A DNA stretch of 17,532 bases from an uncultured Pseudomonadales bacterium. Lineage in GTDB: Bacteria; Pseudomonadota; Gammaproteobacteria; Pseudomonadales; Cellvibrionaceae. How positions within the stretch are numbered: position 1 is the stretch's first letter; each line of letters opens with the position of its first letter. Below are positions 6,608-13,327 of this stretch, in pieces. The notes beneath the pieces were generated by a model. That model saw only the letters and a list, made by a program, of their open reading frames with translations. It was not told the origin of the DNA and made no database searches. The stretch is taken from NCBI GenBank assembly GCA_938048505.1, contig CALIUX010000113.1:1-17532 (forward strand), written 5' to 3'. The position numbers and the translations under genes were made by a program.

Positions 6608-8602
6608 ATGGATGCTGCGATAGAAGCGTTTCAAAAACAAAAAGTGATTCGCCATGAAAACCTTACTTGGCTACTTGTGGCGCAAGCCGTAGTCATTCTT
6701 CCGTTGCTTTTGCGACTGCCTATTTGGTTGTGGCTAGTGTGGGCGGGCGTGACATTTTGGCGATGGCGCATCTTCTTAGGGCGCCAAGCTTACCCTAGTG
6801 GTATTGTTAAAGGAGGGCTAGGCGTTGCGTGTGTTGCGGGGTTGGTTGTTTCTTACAATGGCCATGTGGGGATGGAGTCGATGATTGGCTTCTTGGTGTG
6901 TGCATTTATGCTCAAGGTCTTAGAGTTGCATACACGTAAAGATGGCTTGCTGATGTTATTCATTGGTTTTATTGCCGTGGCCACTCAATTTTTGTTTGCT
7001 CAAACCGCTTTAGTTGCGCTCTATGCGATTTTTTCATGTGTGACGCTGATTGTTGCATGGCATACGATTTATGCGACGCGTTCATTGACTACCCGATCAA
7101 AACTTCTATCTGGTGCAACGTTGATTATGCATGCGATGCCCCTAATGGTGATTCTGTTTGTTGTTATGCCAAGGCTTGGGCCTTTATGGCAAGTGCCACT
7201 TCCGCAAACAGTGGGCTCAACGGGTTTTAGTGAAACCTTGTCTCCTGGTGACTTGGGCCGCTTGGTGCAATCGGAAGGAACCGCATTTCGCGTGACGTTC
7301 ACAGATAGCACGCCTCCCGCCCCGGTTAATTTTTATTGGCGAGGATTGGCGCTAGATTATTTTGATGGCCGTACTTGGCATTTAGATCAGCGCTGGGACC
7401 GACAGCCAGCACACAAGGTGCCGGCGACTTCACTTCCGAAAGATAGCCTTTCACAGTACGATATTATGCTTGAGCCGCATCAGTATCGTTGGTTATTTTC
7501 CTTATCGGCTCCGATCGATGTTAAAGCCGTTAAACCGCGAGCCAAAATTACGGGTGCCGGCCTTATTGTGGCGGATCAGCCTGTTTCAACCCGCATGCAA
7601 TACTCTGCAGTCTCTGTGCAAGCGGCCGACTACCCTTGGAAGCCTTTACCCTCTAAAGCCCGCCAGCGCCTGACTGCGATACCTGAGCGTTCAAATCCTG
7701 AGGCCGTTCGGCTAGCGGGTCGTTGGGTGTTGGAGGGGCTGAGTACCCAGCAGAAAGTGGATACGGCGCTGTCTTTATATCGTCAGTCGTTTTATTACAC
7801 GTTAGAGCCGCCGGTATTAGGTGATCACTCGGTTGATGCGTTTTTATTTGATACTCAGCGCGGATTTTGTGAGCATTTTGCCAGCAGTTTTACGTTTTTA
7901 ATGCGTGCAGCAAATGTACCCGCACGTGTGGTCGTGGGATATCACGGCGGCACTTATAATACCTTGGAAGATTATTGGCGCATTGCTCAATCCGATGCCC
8001 ACGCGTGGTCTGAGGTATGGTTTGAAAAGAGGGGGTGGGTAAGAGTAGACCCTACGGCTGCCGTTGCACCTGAGCGTATCGAACAGGGGCTTTCGCAGGC
8101 CTTGCCCAGTAATGAGCGTGAGCGCGTAGCGGGCGGTTTAAGTCGTGCGCCGCAGTGGCTGGTGAATATTCGTCAGCGCTTTGATGCGGCGGGTTATGCC
8201 TGGAATCGTTGGGTTCTGGCTTACAACGATACACAGCAAGAGGCACTATTCAAAAAGCTTTTAGGCGGTACGGACCCTTGGCGGGTAGGGCTGGCCTTTA
8301 TGGGCGGAGTAGGTTTACTCTTTGCCGCTTATATGTTGTTTGTCATTCGTCCGCAGTATCAACGTCCGACAGCACTGCAAAAAGCCATTAAGCGTTTTGA
8401 TCGTGTTTGCGAGCGCTTAGGGTATGCTCGTGAGCCCGATGAATCTTTAGCAGTATTCAGCCGAAGGTTAGGCAAGGGCCATCCAACGGTTAAACCGATG
8501 TGCGAGCAGGTAGCCAGATTATCAGAAGACGCGCTCTACGCTGGAGGGGATACAGCGCATCAGACGTTAATCAATACACTTAACCGGTTTCCCAAACCTT
8601 AG
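6608..8602 (+). CDS. tgpA: TgpA-like transmembrane transglutaminase-family protein
   Basis: A 664-aa protein with a hydrophobic N-terminal third of about five to six membrane segments (residues 20-190, DUF3488-like), a periplasmic transglutaminase-like domain, one membrane segment near 557-579, and a cytoplasmic DUF4129-like tail. The catalytic triad is visible as C421 (GFCEHFASSF), H465 (SDAHAWSEV) and D481 (RVDPTA). Its spacing of 44 and 16 residues is that of P. aeruginosa TgpA (C404/H448/D464 from memory). TgpA was reported as important for P. aeruginosa viability and is thought to act in the envelope; the substrate is uncertain. It is last in the moxR-DUF58-tgpA cluster. Confidence 0.9.
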   Translation: MDAAIEAFQKQKVIRHENLTWLLVAQAVVILPLLLRLPIWLWLVWAGVTFWRWRIFLGRQAYPSGIVKGGLGVACVAGLVVSYNGHVGMESMIGFLVCAFMLKVLELHTRKDGLLMLFIGFIAVATQFLFAQTALVALYAIFSCVTLIVAWHTIYATRSLTTRSKLLSGATLIMHAMPLMVILFVVMPRLGPLWQVPLPQTVGSTGFSETLSPGDLGRLVQSEGTAFRVTFTDSTPPAPVNFYWRGLALDYFDGRTWHLDQRWDRQPAHKVPATSLPKDSLSQYDIMLEPHQYRWLFSLSAPIDVKAVKPRAKITGAGLIVADQPVSTRMQYSAVSVQAADYPWKPLPSKARQRLTAIPERSNPEAVRLAGRWVLEGLSTQQKVDTALSLYRQSFYYTLEPPVLGDHSVDAFLFDTQRGFCEHFASSFTFLMRAANVPARVVVGYHGGTYNTLEDYWRIAQSDAHAWSEVWFEKRGWVRVDPTAAVAPERIEQGLSQALPSNERERVAGGLSRAPQWLVNIRQRFDAAGYAWNRWVLAYNDTQQEALFKKLLGGTDPWRVGLAFMGGVGLLFAAYMLFVIRPQYQRPTALQKAIKRFDRVCERLGYAREPDESLAVFSRRLGKGHPTVKPMCEQVARLSEDALYAGGDTAHQTLINTLNRFPKP

Positions 8603-8620
8603 TACTCAAGCGTCCTTCTA

Positions 8621-8664
8621 AGTTGGGTTAAGCTGTAGGTTCCACTTGGCATCTACAGCCAACT
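8621..8664 (+). terminator. hairpin downstream of tgpA, possible terminator
   Basis: GCTGTAG (8632-8638) pairs perfectly with CTACAGC (8653-8659). An outer AGTTG (8621-8625) pairs with CAACT (8660-8664), leaving a six-base bulge on the left side. No T tract follows, so it is not a textbook intrinsic terminator. It may protect the 3' end of the message. Confidence 0.35.
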
Positions 8665-8720
8665 CTAAAATGAGTGCTTAAAGCTAGAATCTATAAGTTC
8701 AAGCAAATATCTACATTTGA

Positions 8721-8779
8721 AACTTTGGTATATCCGAAGCTTTAGCATATTAGCTTTAGTATATGAGCTTTAGCATGTG
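8721..8779. repeat. 14-base tandem repeat, three copies plus one decayed copy
   Basis: Three units lie head to tail: AGCTTTAGCATATT (8738-8751), AGCTTTAGTATATG (8752-8765) and AGCTTTAGCATGTG (8766-8779). A fourth, AACTTTGGTATATC (8721-8734), matches 11 of 14 and is separated by three bases. The unit length is not a multiple of three and there is no open frame, so it is noncoding. Confidence 0.75.
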
Positions 8780-8800
8780 AAAATGTGGGCTTGAACATTG

Positions 8801-8830
8801 AAGCGTGCCACTGGGTTCAGTAACACGCTT
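8801..8830 (-). terminator. hairpin beside the fimX-like stop codon, possible bidirectional terminator
   Basis: AAGCGTG (8801-8807) pairs perfectly with CACGCTT (8824-8830). Inside it, ACTG (8810-8813) pairs with CAGT (8818-8821) around GGTT. It begins 11 bases after the minus-strand stop. The T tract is better on the plus strand (CTTTTCC) than on the minus strand, so it may serve either direction. Confidence 0.4.
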
Positions 8831-8841
8831 TTCCGTTGAGA

Positions 8842-10965
8842 TTACTGACCCTCAAACTCGTAGTCCATATTTTCACTGGGCGCTTGAAGGTAATAGCCTT
8901 GAATATAATGCACGCCAGATTGCCAAAGCTTAGCTAGTGCGCCGGCATTTTCTACCATTGGGATAATGGTGATTTTTTCGATGGTATGTAGCTCGGTTAA
9001 TAGTTTGTCGAGTACTTCTGGGTCGGCTTCTGGGTCTTGTAATTGCTTAGTATATTGCCCGTCCAGCTTAATATAAGATGCTGGAACATGCTGCAATGCA
9101 TTAAGAGGGTTATCAACGCATCCAAATCGACTAATACTGACCACTGCGCCAATACCCGCTAATTTGACTGCCAGTGTTTTTGCTTGGTTAATATGGTTGT
9201 TTACATGCTCTTCATTTATTTGAAAAATGAGGCTATTGGTAGGTAATTTAGCCGCCTTAAAAGCGAGAGTGAGCCAGTCTGTCAGAGAAGGATCTTTGAG
9301 CGATGGGATGCTTAAGTTAATAATCAGGCGCGTATTGGGGTTTGCTGCGCGATGCTTGGTAAGCTTTTTGAGTGATTCGATAATGACCCAGCGATCTATT
9401 TTTGCCGTTAAACCCATATCGTCTGAGATGTCTAAAAATGCTAACGGAGCAATTTCTTTGCCCTTGGAATCAAGCATGCGAACAAAGACTTCATAGTGCT
9501 CATCCGGCGCACCTTTTAAGCTTAATATGGGCTGGAAGAGCAATTTGAATCGGCCATTATCCAGTGATTTTTGGATAAGGCGTGCCATATCTTTATCACT
9601 ACGCTCAGGTGCGTCGTTTTCATCTTGCTGCGGCTCGAATAATACAGCTAGCTTATCTTCGCTACTTAAAGCTAATTGATTGGCTTGCATCGCATGTTCG
9701 ATGGGTTTATCCGGTGAAGTGGTCGTTTCACTGAATAAACCAATACCGACATAATATTTGAACTGTAAGCTTGAGCCATCAATATCAATATAGTAATCAC
9801 GCAGGTGTGCGCAGAGTGCTTCTGCTGTTGGCAGAGCGTCGGTTGCTGACATGTCTGCGGTTAAGACTAAAAAGCCATGGCTACCGAATTGGCATAATAC
9901 CGCACCTTGCGGGATAAGCGTTTTAAGGTGATTACCAATGTGTTTTAACGTACGCTCAACAGCTATCAGCCCTAGGCGGCTGATGACTTTTTCTGCAAGG
10001 TCATCAACGCTGACATACATTACGGATCCAGTACTCTCGTTATCGATTGCAACATCTAATGCTTTATGCAGTTTTTCGATAAATTGATCATGGTTTAGCA
10101 AGTGACTGCTAGTCGTTTGTACGATGGGCGATGTACTTTCTGGGGCCGTTGTTTCTGCCCCTTGCGAAGCGGCTTGTACTGCTTGGCTGATGCCTACACC
10201 GGGTACAAGCAGCTGAATACAAGTTTCTTCATCATAGTTTGTTAAACTGATGTCAACGTTGATTGCTTTGCTGTGGTTTTGTGCATCCAATACTTTAAAG
10301 GCGATAACTTGTGTATCTAAAACATTGCCTTTTTGGGTGATGTCTTTTAAATAATCGCGCAACATAGATTGATCGCTAGGATCAATCACATCCATCATAG
10401 GCATGCATTCAAGGTCATCTTTACTTTCATAACCCAGCATTTCGGCAAAACTTTCATTAACGTACAAAAACATACCGTCTTCGACAAAAGCGATGGCATC
10501 TTTTGAACTGTCGAGCAACTGTTGATTGCGGCGCTCTATCTCTTTGAGCTTGCGCTGTGCATAACGGCTTTGACTTCGGTATTCGCGATTATTGAGTTCA
10601 CGATTAATGGCTTGTAATAAATGCTGATCTTCATCGACAACTAACACATCTGCTACACCACGCTTGAGCCCCTCCACAATTGGCTGGCTGCCGGCTTTAT
10701 CGGTGAGCAAAATGACCGGGACATCTTTATTAAGCTGCCTGATGTGTTTAAGCGCAGTATCAATAGGAAGATTGCTCGTACCCGTGTGACCAATCATTAA
10801 ATCCCAATTATGTTCTTGCAATACTTTGACGAGTGCCTGCTCGCTTTCTACATGCTGAGCGTCCAAGCTTTTACCCGCGTTAACCAGCATGCTGGTAAGG
10901 CGGCTTGCTTCATCTTTTTTGTCGTTGAGAGTTAGTAATCGAATGTGACTATTATTGGCGTTCAT
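8842..10965 (-). CDS. fimX: FimX-like degenerate REC-PAS-GGDEF-EAL c-di-GMP protein
   Basis: A 707-aa cytoplasmic signalling protein. The order is a receiver-like domain (about 5-125), a short coiled linker, PAS (about 150-255), a GGDEF-type domain (about 290-440) and an EAL-type domain (about 460-695). The receiver lacks the phosphoacceptor Asp (DLMIGH, with H60 at that place). The GGDEF signature reads GSHGF (361-365). EAL is EVF (492-494), and the catalytic DDFG motif is SRFG (612-615), while N550, E585 and K633 remain. This degenerate pattern is that of P. aeruginosa FimX (about 690 aa), which has little or no cyclase activity and binds c-di-GMP through its EAL domain to control type IV pilus assembly and twitching. 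Binding without turnover is the likely role here. No strong SD precedes the ATG. A PilZ-like gene lies upstream on the same strand. Confidence 0.85.
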   Translation of the reverse strand: MNANNSHIRLLTLNDKKDEASRLTSMLVNAGKSLDAQHVESEQALVKVLQEHNWDLMIGHTGTSNLPIDTALKHIRQLNKDVPVILLTDKAGSQPIVEGLKRGVADVLVVDEDQHLLQAINRELNNREYRSQSRYAQRKLKEIERRNQQLLDSSKDAIAFVEDGMFLYVNESFAEMLGYESKDDLECMPMMDVIDPSDQSMLRDYLKDITQKGNVLDTQVIAFKVLDAQNHSKAINVDISLTNYDEETCIQLLVPGVGISQAVQAASQGAETTAPESTSPIVQTTSSHLLNHDQFIEKLHKALDVAIDNESTGSVMYVSVDDLAEKVISRLGLIAVERTLKHIGNHLKTLIPQGAVLCQFGSHGFLVLTADMSATDALPTAEALCAHLRDYYIDIDGSSLQFKYYVGIGLFSETTTSPDKPIEHAMQANQLALSSEDKLAVLFEPQQDENDAPERSDKDMARLIQKSLDNGRFKLLFQPILSLKGAPDEHYEVFVRMLDSKGKEIAPLAFLDISDDMGLTAKIDRWVIIESLKKLTKHRAANPNTRLIINLSIPSLKDPSLTDWLTLAFKAAKLPTNSLIFQINEEHVNNHINQAKTLAVKLAGIGAVVSISRFGCVDNPLNALQHVPASYIKLDGQYTKQLQDPEADPEVLDKLLTELHTIEKITIIPMVENAGALAKLWQSGVHYIQGYYLQAPSENMDYEFEGQ

Positions 10966-11020
10966 TGAATACTGCTTTTAATTGTTTTTCGCTGAGTGAA
11001 ATTAAGCATAGTTATGTGTC

Positions 11021-11040
11021 TTTGAGCTTTTACGCTCAAA
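11021..11040. promoter_or_regulatory. inverted repeat in the fimX-like gene's upstream region
   Basis: TTTGAGC (11021-11027) and GCTCAAA (11034-11040) are perfect 7-base arms around TTTTAC. The site is 56-75 bases before the fimX-like ATG. With no T tract on either strand it looks more like an operator or leader hairpin than a terminator. Confidence 0.4.
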
Positions 11041-11057
11041 TTATGGCCAGTTATTTT

Positions 11058-11086
11058 TTGACAAGTGATAAGCTAGATCCTACTAC
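11058..11086 (+). promoter_or_regulatory. plus-strand sigma70-type promoter with no annotated gene
   Basis: A consensus -35 TTGACA (11058-11063), a 17-base spacer and TACTAC (11081-11086, four of six consensus bases including TA-TA) form a good housekeeping promoter. The expected start is about 11091-11095. No long plus-strand gene follows; the next feature on that strand is the terminator-like hairpin at 11269-11292. Confidence 0.55.
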
Positions 11087-11090
11087 ATTA

Positions 11091-11294
11091 GTTTAGCAGC
11101 TTACTTTGCTGTGTTGCTCGTCAATCTAAACGGCCACTGATCACAATGGTGTTCCATATCGCATTATTGTATTGTTGTCCTGTCATTTCGCAAGTAGATG
11201 AACGCATGAATTGTCCCCTTCAGCCCGCTAACAATGAGAAAATTAAAGGTATATTAGGTGCTGGTTCGGCTCGCAAGTCAATGCGAGCTTTTAT
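11091..11294 (+). ncRNA. candidate small RNA of about 200 nt
   Basis: Predicted from a bracketing promoter and terminator, not from any known family. The 5' end would fold at once. GTTTAG (11091-11096) pairs perfectly with CTAAAC (11126-11131), enclosing CAGC/GCTG (11097-11111). A second hairpin follows: CCACTG (11134-11139) with CAATGG (11144-11149), one mismatch, loop ATCA. The 3' end is the 7-bp terminator stem. It lacks repeated GGA, so it is not RsmY/Z-like, and I do not recognise 6S, 4.5S or tmRNA features. It is antisense to any transcript running from the PilZ-like gene into the fimX-like gene. A 58-codon ORF (11146-11322) overlaps it but runs through the terminator and lacks an SD. 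Confidence 0.4.
11269..11292 (+). terminator. intrinsic terminator-like hairpin on the plus strand
   Basis: GCTCGCA (11269-11275) and TGCGAGC (11282-11288) form a perfect GC-rich 7-bp stem with a six-base loop, followed by TTTT and then ATAT. On the minus strand the bases after the stem are CGAACC, with no T tract. It therefore fits plus-strand termination better than termination of the minus-strand gene ending at 11306. Confidence 0.6.
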
Positions 11295-11305
11295 ATCGCA
11301 TATGA

Positions 11306-13003
11306 CTATAACTGTTGGTTGATTTGTGATTGCGCGTCGGGCTCGACCTGTTTTTTAAGGTCAAAGCACTTTACTTTCCCTGTTGTGAGTGTGCATATAC
11401 CCAAAGTGGCTTTTATTGTTTCACTCTGATTCTTATTACGCAGTTTGATTCTAGCTTTTTCTTTAAAAATCAAATTAGGCGTTACTAACGATTCATTACT
11501 TTGATTGTTAAAATGCTGATGCCCATGAGTGTGACTAATAATAAACGCACGCATAAAGTCAGAGTAACCAGTACCATCTTTGTAGTGGCTGGCTGCTGCA
11601 ATGGCTTTGGGTCTTGTACTCAGTGTTTCGACACCAATGACGGCATGATTTTTTTTCTTTCTCACCCAGCGAATAACACCCAAAGCCCACTGACGCTTAG
11701 CTTGTTCACGCATCAGTAAAACATCACCTGCATCGATCCTGATCTCATAGGCCTCCTCCCATTCAAAGCAATAGCCTTCTTGGCTAGCATTGAGGGTTTT
11801 TACTCGCAAAGGGGAAATAGACCGGAGTTCTACTGTATCTTTTTCTTCTTCAGAAAAAAAATTACCCATTAAGCTGCCTAGATCCGGCAGGGCATCATCA
11901 CTTTTACGGCTACTTTGTGCGCCTAAAAAATCACCAAAATCATCGCATCCACTGAGCTTGGTGTGGCATTGTTGAAAGCCGATGATGAGATCGGCCATAT
12001 TATGCTTTGATTTACGTTCACTGGTGCGCTCTGGGTGTGTACTCCAAGATTGTTCTAAATGAGTCAATATTGAGGTGTTGATTTCGGTTGGAATCGTCAC
12101 TTCATACCCTGACGTAATAATATCTTGTGTGACATCCTGCGCTTGTTGCAGTTGTTGAGTCAGAGAAGAAAAATCAATGTGCATAATGGACGTGGTATCA
12201 GGCGGACTATATTTCTTTGTAAAGCTTGGTGGTATGTCGCTGTCGATATCAACCCAAAAGGTAGAAGGCTCTTCTGAAAACTGCATCGCTCTAACCCATG
12301 ATTCAATTGCTTGGAATATATGACCGATATCGACTTGCGTCATTTGATTGGTCTTGGCGCAATTGAAGGCAATAATGCGTAAAAAACCATGCTCTGCACT
12401 GCCCGATGCAACATCGCTTAACGTGGATTTAACCAGAGTTTTGTTGACATCAAGGTATTTTGCAATAGCGATAAGACTATTGGCTTGCCGCCAAATGACT
12501 TTTGACGTTTGGCTGTAGAGTTGATGATTACGCAATTGCATAACAGCTAAGCATTGAAAACTGTTAAATAAAGCGCTTGCCGCCTCTTGGCTTGCTTTGC
12601 GTTTTTTATCTTGGCAGTAACTTTTTAAACAAATCAAATAGCCTGTTACCAACGCGTTTAATATACTTTGGCTGACTAATACGACCTTTTTAGCTTCATC
12701 CGATAAGTTTATGGGCTGGTTGAGGTAAGATCGACTCAATGTCTGAGTACAGCGATAAGCGATGGGGAAAACAACATCCAGCATCGCTTTGCGCTCATTA
12801 TCGTTAATATGCACGCGATTAATTTGTGGTATCGCTTGATAAAGCTGTGCGCAGGTTTGCGCTGCTTGCATATTTTTGAGGGTTTTTGCCCACTCTTCAA
12901 CTTTTGCAGCTTTATTCACACTGCAAAATGTTAGCCGCTCGATGTCTTGTTCAGGTAAGGATAGTCGATCCAAAATGGCGGTAATCGTAGCCGGTTCACT
13001 CAT
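11306..13003 (-). CDS. hypothetical protein with a divergent PilZ-like C-terminal region
   Basis: A 565-aa protein with no signal peptide or membrane segment. The first 250 residues look all-helical, and residues 250-390 are polar and probably linker-like. Residues about 390-470 alternate beta-like strands and contain NASQEG (405-410), which fits the NxSxxG element of PilZ c-di-GMP receptors. The upstream arginine pair is R394/R400 rather than the usual RxxxR, so binding is doubtful. A His-rich HTHGHQH (491-497) follows. It precedes the fimX-like gene on the same strand with a 340-base gap. From memory, a protein of similar size adjoins fimX in pseudomonads, sometimes labelled a chaperone; I could not check that. 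The SD is weak (AAGG eleven bases before the ATG). Function is unknown. Confidence 0.7.
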   Translation of the reverse strand: MSEPATITAILDRLSLPEQDIERLTFCSVNKAAKVEEWAKTLKNMQAAQTCAQLYQAIPQINRVHINDNERKAMLDVVFPIAYRCTQTLSRSYLNQPINLSDEAKKVVLVSQSILNALVTGYLICLKSYCQDKKRKASQEAASALFNSFQCLAVMQLRNHQLYSQTSKVIWRQANSLIAIAKYLDVNKTLVKSTLSDVASGSAEHGFLRIIAFNCAKTNQMTQVDIGHIFQAIESWVRAMQFSEEPSTFWVDIDSDIPPSFTKKYSPPDTTSIMHIDFSSLTQQLQQAQDVTQDIITSGYEVTIPTEINTSILTHLEQSWSTHPERTSERKSKHNMADLIIGFQQCHTKLSGCDDFGDFLGAQSSRKSDDALPDLGSLMGNFFSEEEKDTVELRSISPLRVKTLNASQEGYCFEWEEAYEIRIDAGDVLLMREQAKRQWALGVIRWVRKKKNHAVIGVETLSTRPKAIAAASHYKDGTGYSDFMRAFIISHTHGHQHFNNQSNESLVTPNLIFKEKARIKLRNKNQSETIKATLGICTLTTGKVKCFDLKKQVEPDAQSQINQQL

Positions 13004-13089
13004 TCAATTTGAGCCTTACTTTGCAATAATTCGTTTAATATTGGCTTAATAGTAGTCTATACATGAGTAACATCACTCAGTCTTCTGGC

Positions 13090-13141
13090 TTTTTATTCAA
13101 TAGGGTAGATTACTTTGAATAAAAAAGAGTATGAATAAAAA
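13090..13141. promoter_or_regulatory. 11-bp inverted repeat plus third half-site upstream of the PilZ-like gene
   Basis: TTTTTATTCAA (13090-13100) and TTGAATAAAAA (13115-13125) are perfect arms around 14 bases. TGAATAAAAA occurs again at 13132-13141, 16 bases after the second arm's copy. The group lies 87-138 bases before the ATG at 13003. It could be a regulator site or simply an AT-rich hairpin. Confidence 0.4.
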
Positions 13142-13231
13142 GTTGTTATAGCCAGCCTTGTTCTTACTTGATGCAATTTGCTTTGGTGTAATGGTTTATC
13201 GCCATGATGACTTAGCACTTTACCATTGTTG

Positions 13232-13254
13232 GTTATAGTCTTTGAGATTATAAC
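13232..13254. other. hairpin, 9-bp stem
   Basis: GTTATAGTC (13232-13240) can pair with GATTATAAC (13246-13254), with one G-U and loop TTTGA. No T tract follows. It lies about 75-95 bases downstream of the epmB stop on the minus strand; its role is unknown. Confidence 0.3.
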
Positions 13255-13283
13255 TTACTTTGCTTAAATATGGTTTTTCCTTC

Positions 13284-13317
13284 GCGCCATACATTAAAGT
13301 AAATAATGCGCTGGCGC
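13284..13317 (-). terminator. nested dyad after the epmB stop, possible terminator
   Basis: GCGCCA (13284-13289) pairs with TGGCGC (13312-13317), and inside it CATTA (13292-13296) pairs with TAATG (13304-13308). It begins 11 bases past the epmB stop on the minus strand. No T tract follows, so intrinsic termination is doubtful. TGGCGCCA (13312-13319) is also a perfect palindrome by itself. Confidence 0.3.
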
Positions 13318-13327
13318 CAATATATCT

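Larger units (their letters stand above)
8603..8841. other. convergent intergenic region between tgpA and the fimX-like gene
   Basis: This 239-base stretch separates two converging 3' ends. It holds a long hairpin just after tgpA (8621-8664), a 14-base tandem repeat (8721-8779), and a hairpin next to the fimX-like stop codon (8801-8830). I see no credible ORF or promoter in it. Confidence 0.6.
10966..11305. other. intergenic region between the PilZ-like gene and the fimX-like gene
   Basis: This 340-base stretch is the leader region of the minus-strand fimX-like gene. It contains a perfect inverted repeat (11021-11040) and, on the plus strand, a promoter-like sequence (11058-11086) and an intrinsic-terminator-like hairpin (11269-11292). 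Those two bracket a possible small RNA. No clear minus-strand promoter for the fimX-like gene could be fixed: CATAAT at 11045-11040 lacks a well-spaced -35. Confidence 0.6.
13004..13327. other. intergenic region between epmB and the PilZ-like gene
   Basis: This 324-base AT-rich stretch lies upstream of the PilZ-like gene and downstream of epmB, both on the minus strand. It holds an 11-bp inverted repeat with an extra half-site (13090-13141), a hairpin (13232-13254) and a nested dyad next to the epmB stop (13284-13317). Only ORFs of 15-19 codons without ribosome-binding sites occur, and I do not call them. Confidence 0.6.

Noticed and set aside
8721..8779. CRISPR-like array
   Set aside because: The 14-base units are directly contiguous with no spacers and no cas genes are present; it is a simple tandem repeat.
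11146..11322. 58-codon plus-strand ORF (starts MVFHIALLYC) in the gap between the PilZ-like and fimX-like genes
   Set aside because: It has no ribosome-binding site, runs straight through the terminator-like hairpin at 11269-11292, and overlaps the 3' end of the opposing gene. A small RNA explains the promoter and terminator better.
13063..13122. 19-codon ORF (starts MSNITQSSGF) upstream of the PilZ-like gene
   Set aside because: It is very short, has no SD, and coincides with the inverted repeat at 13090-13125.
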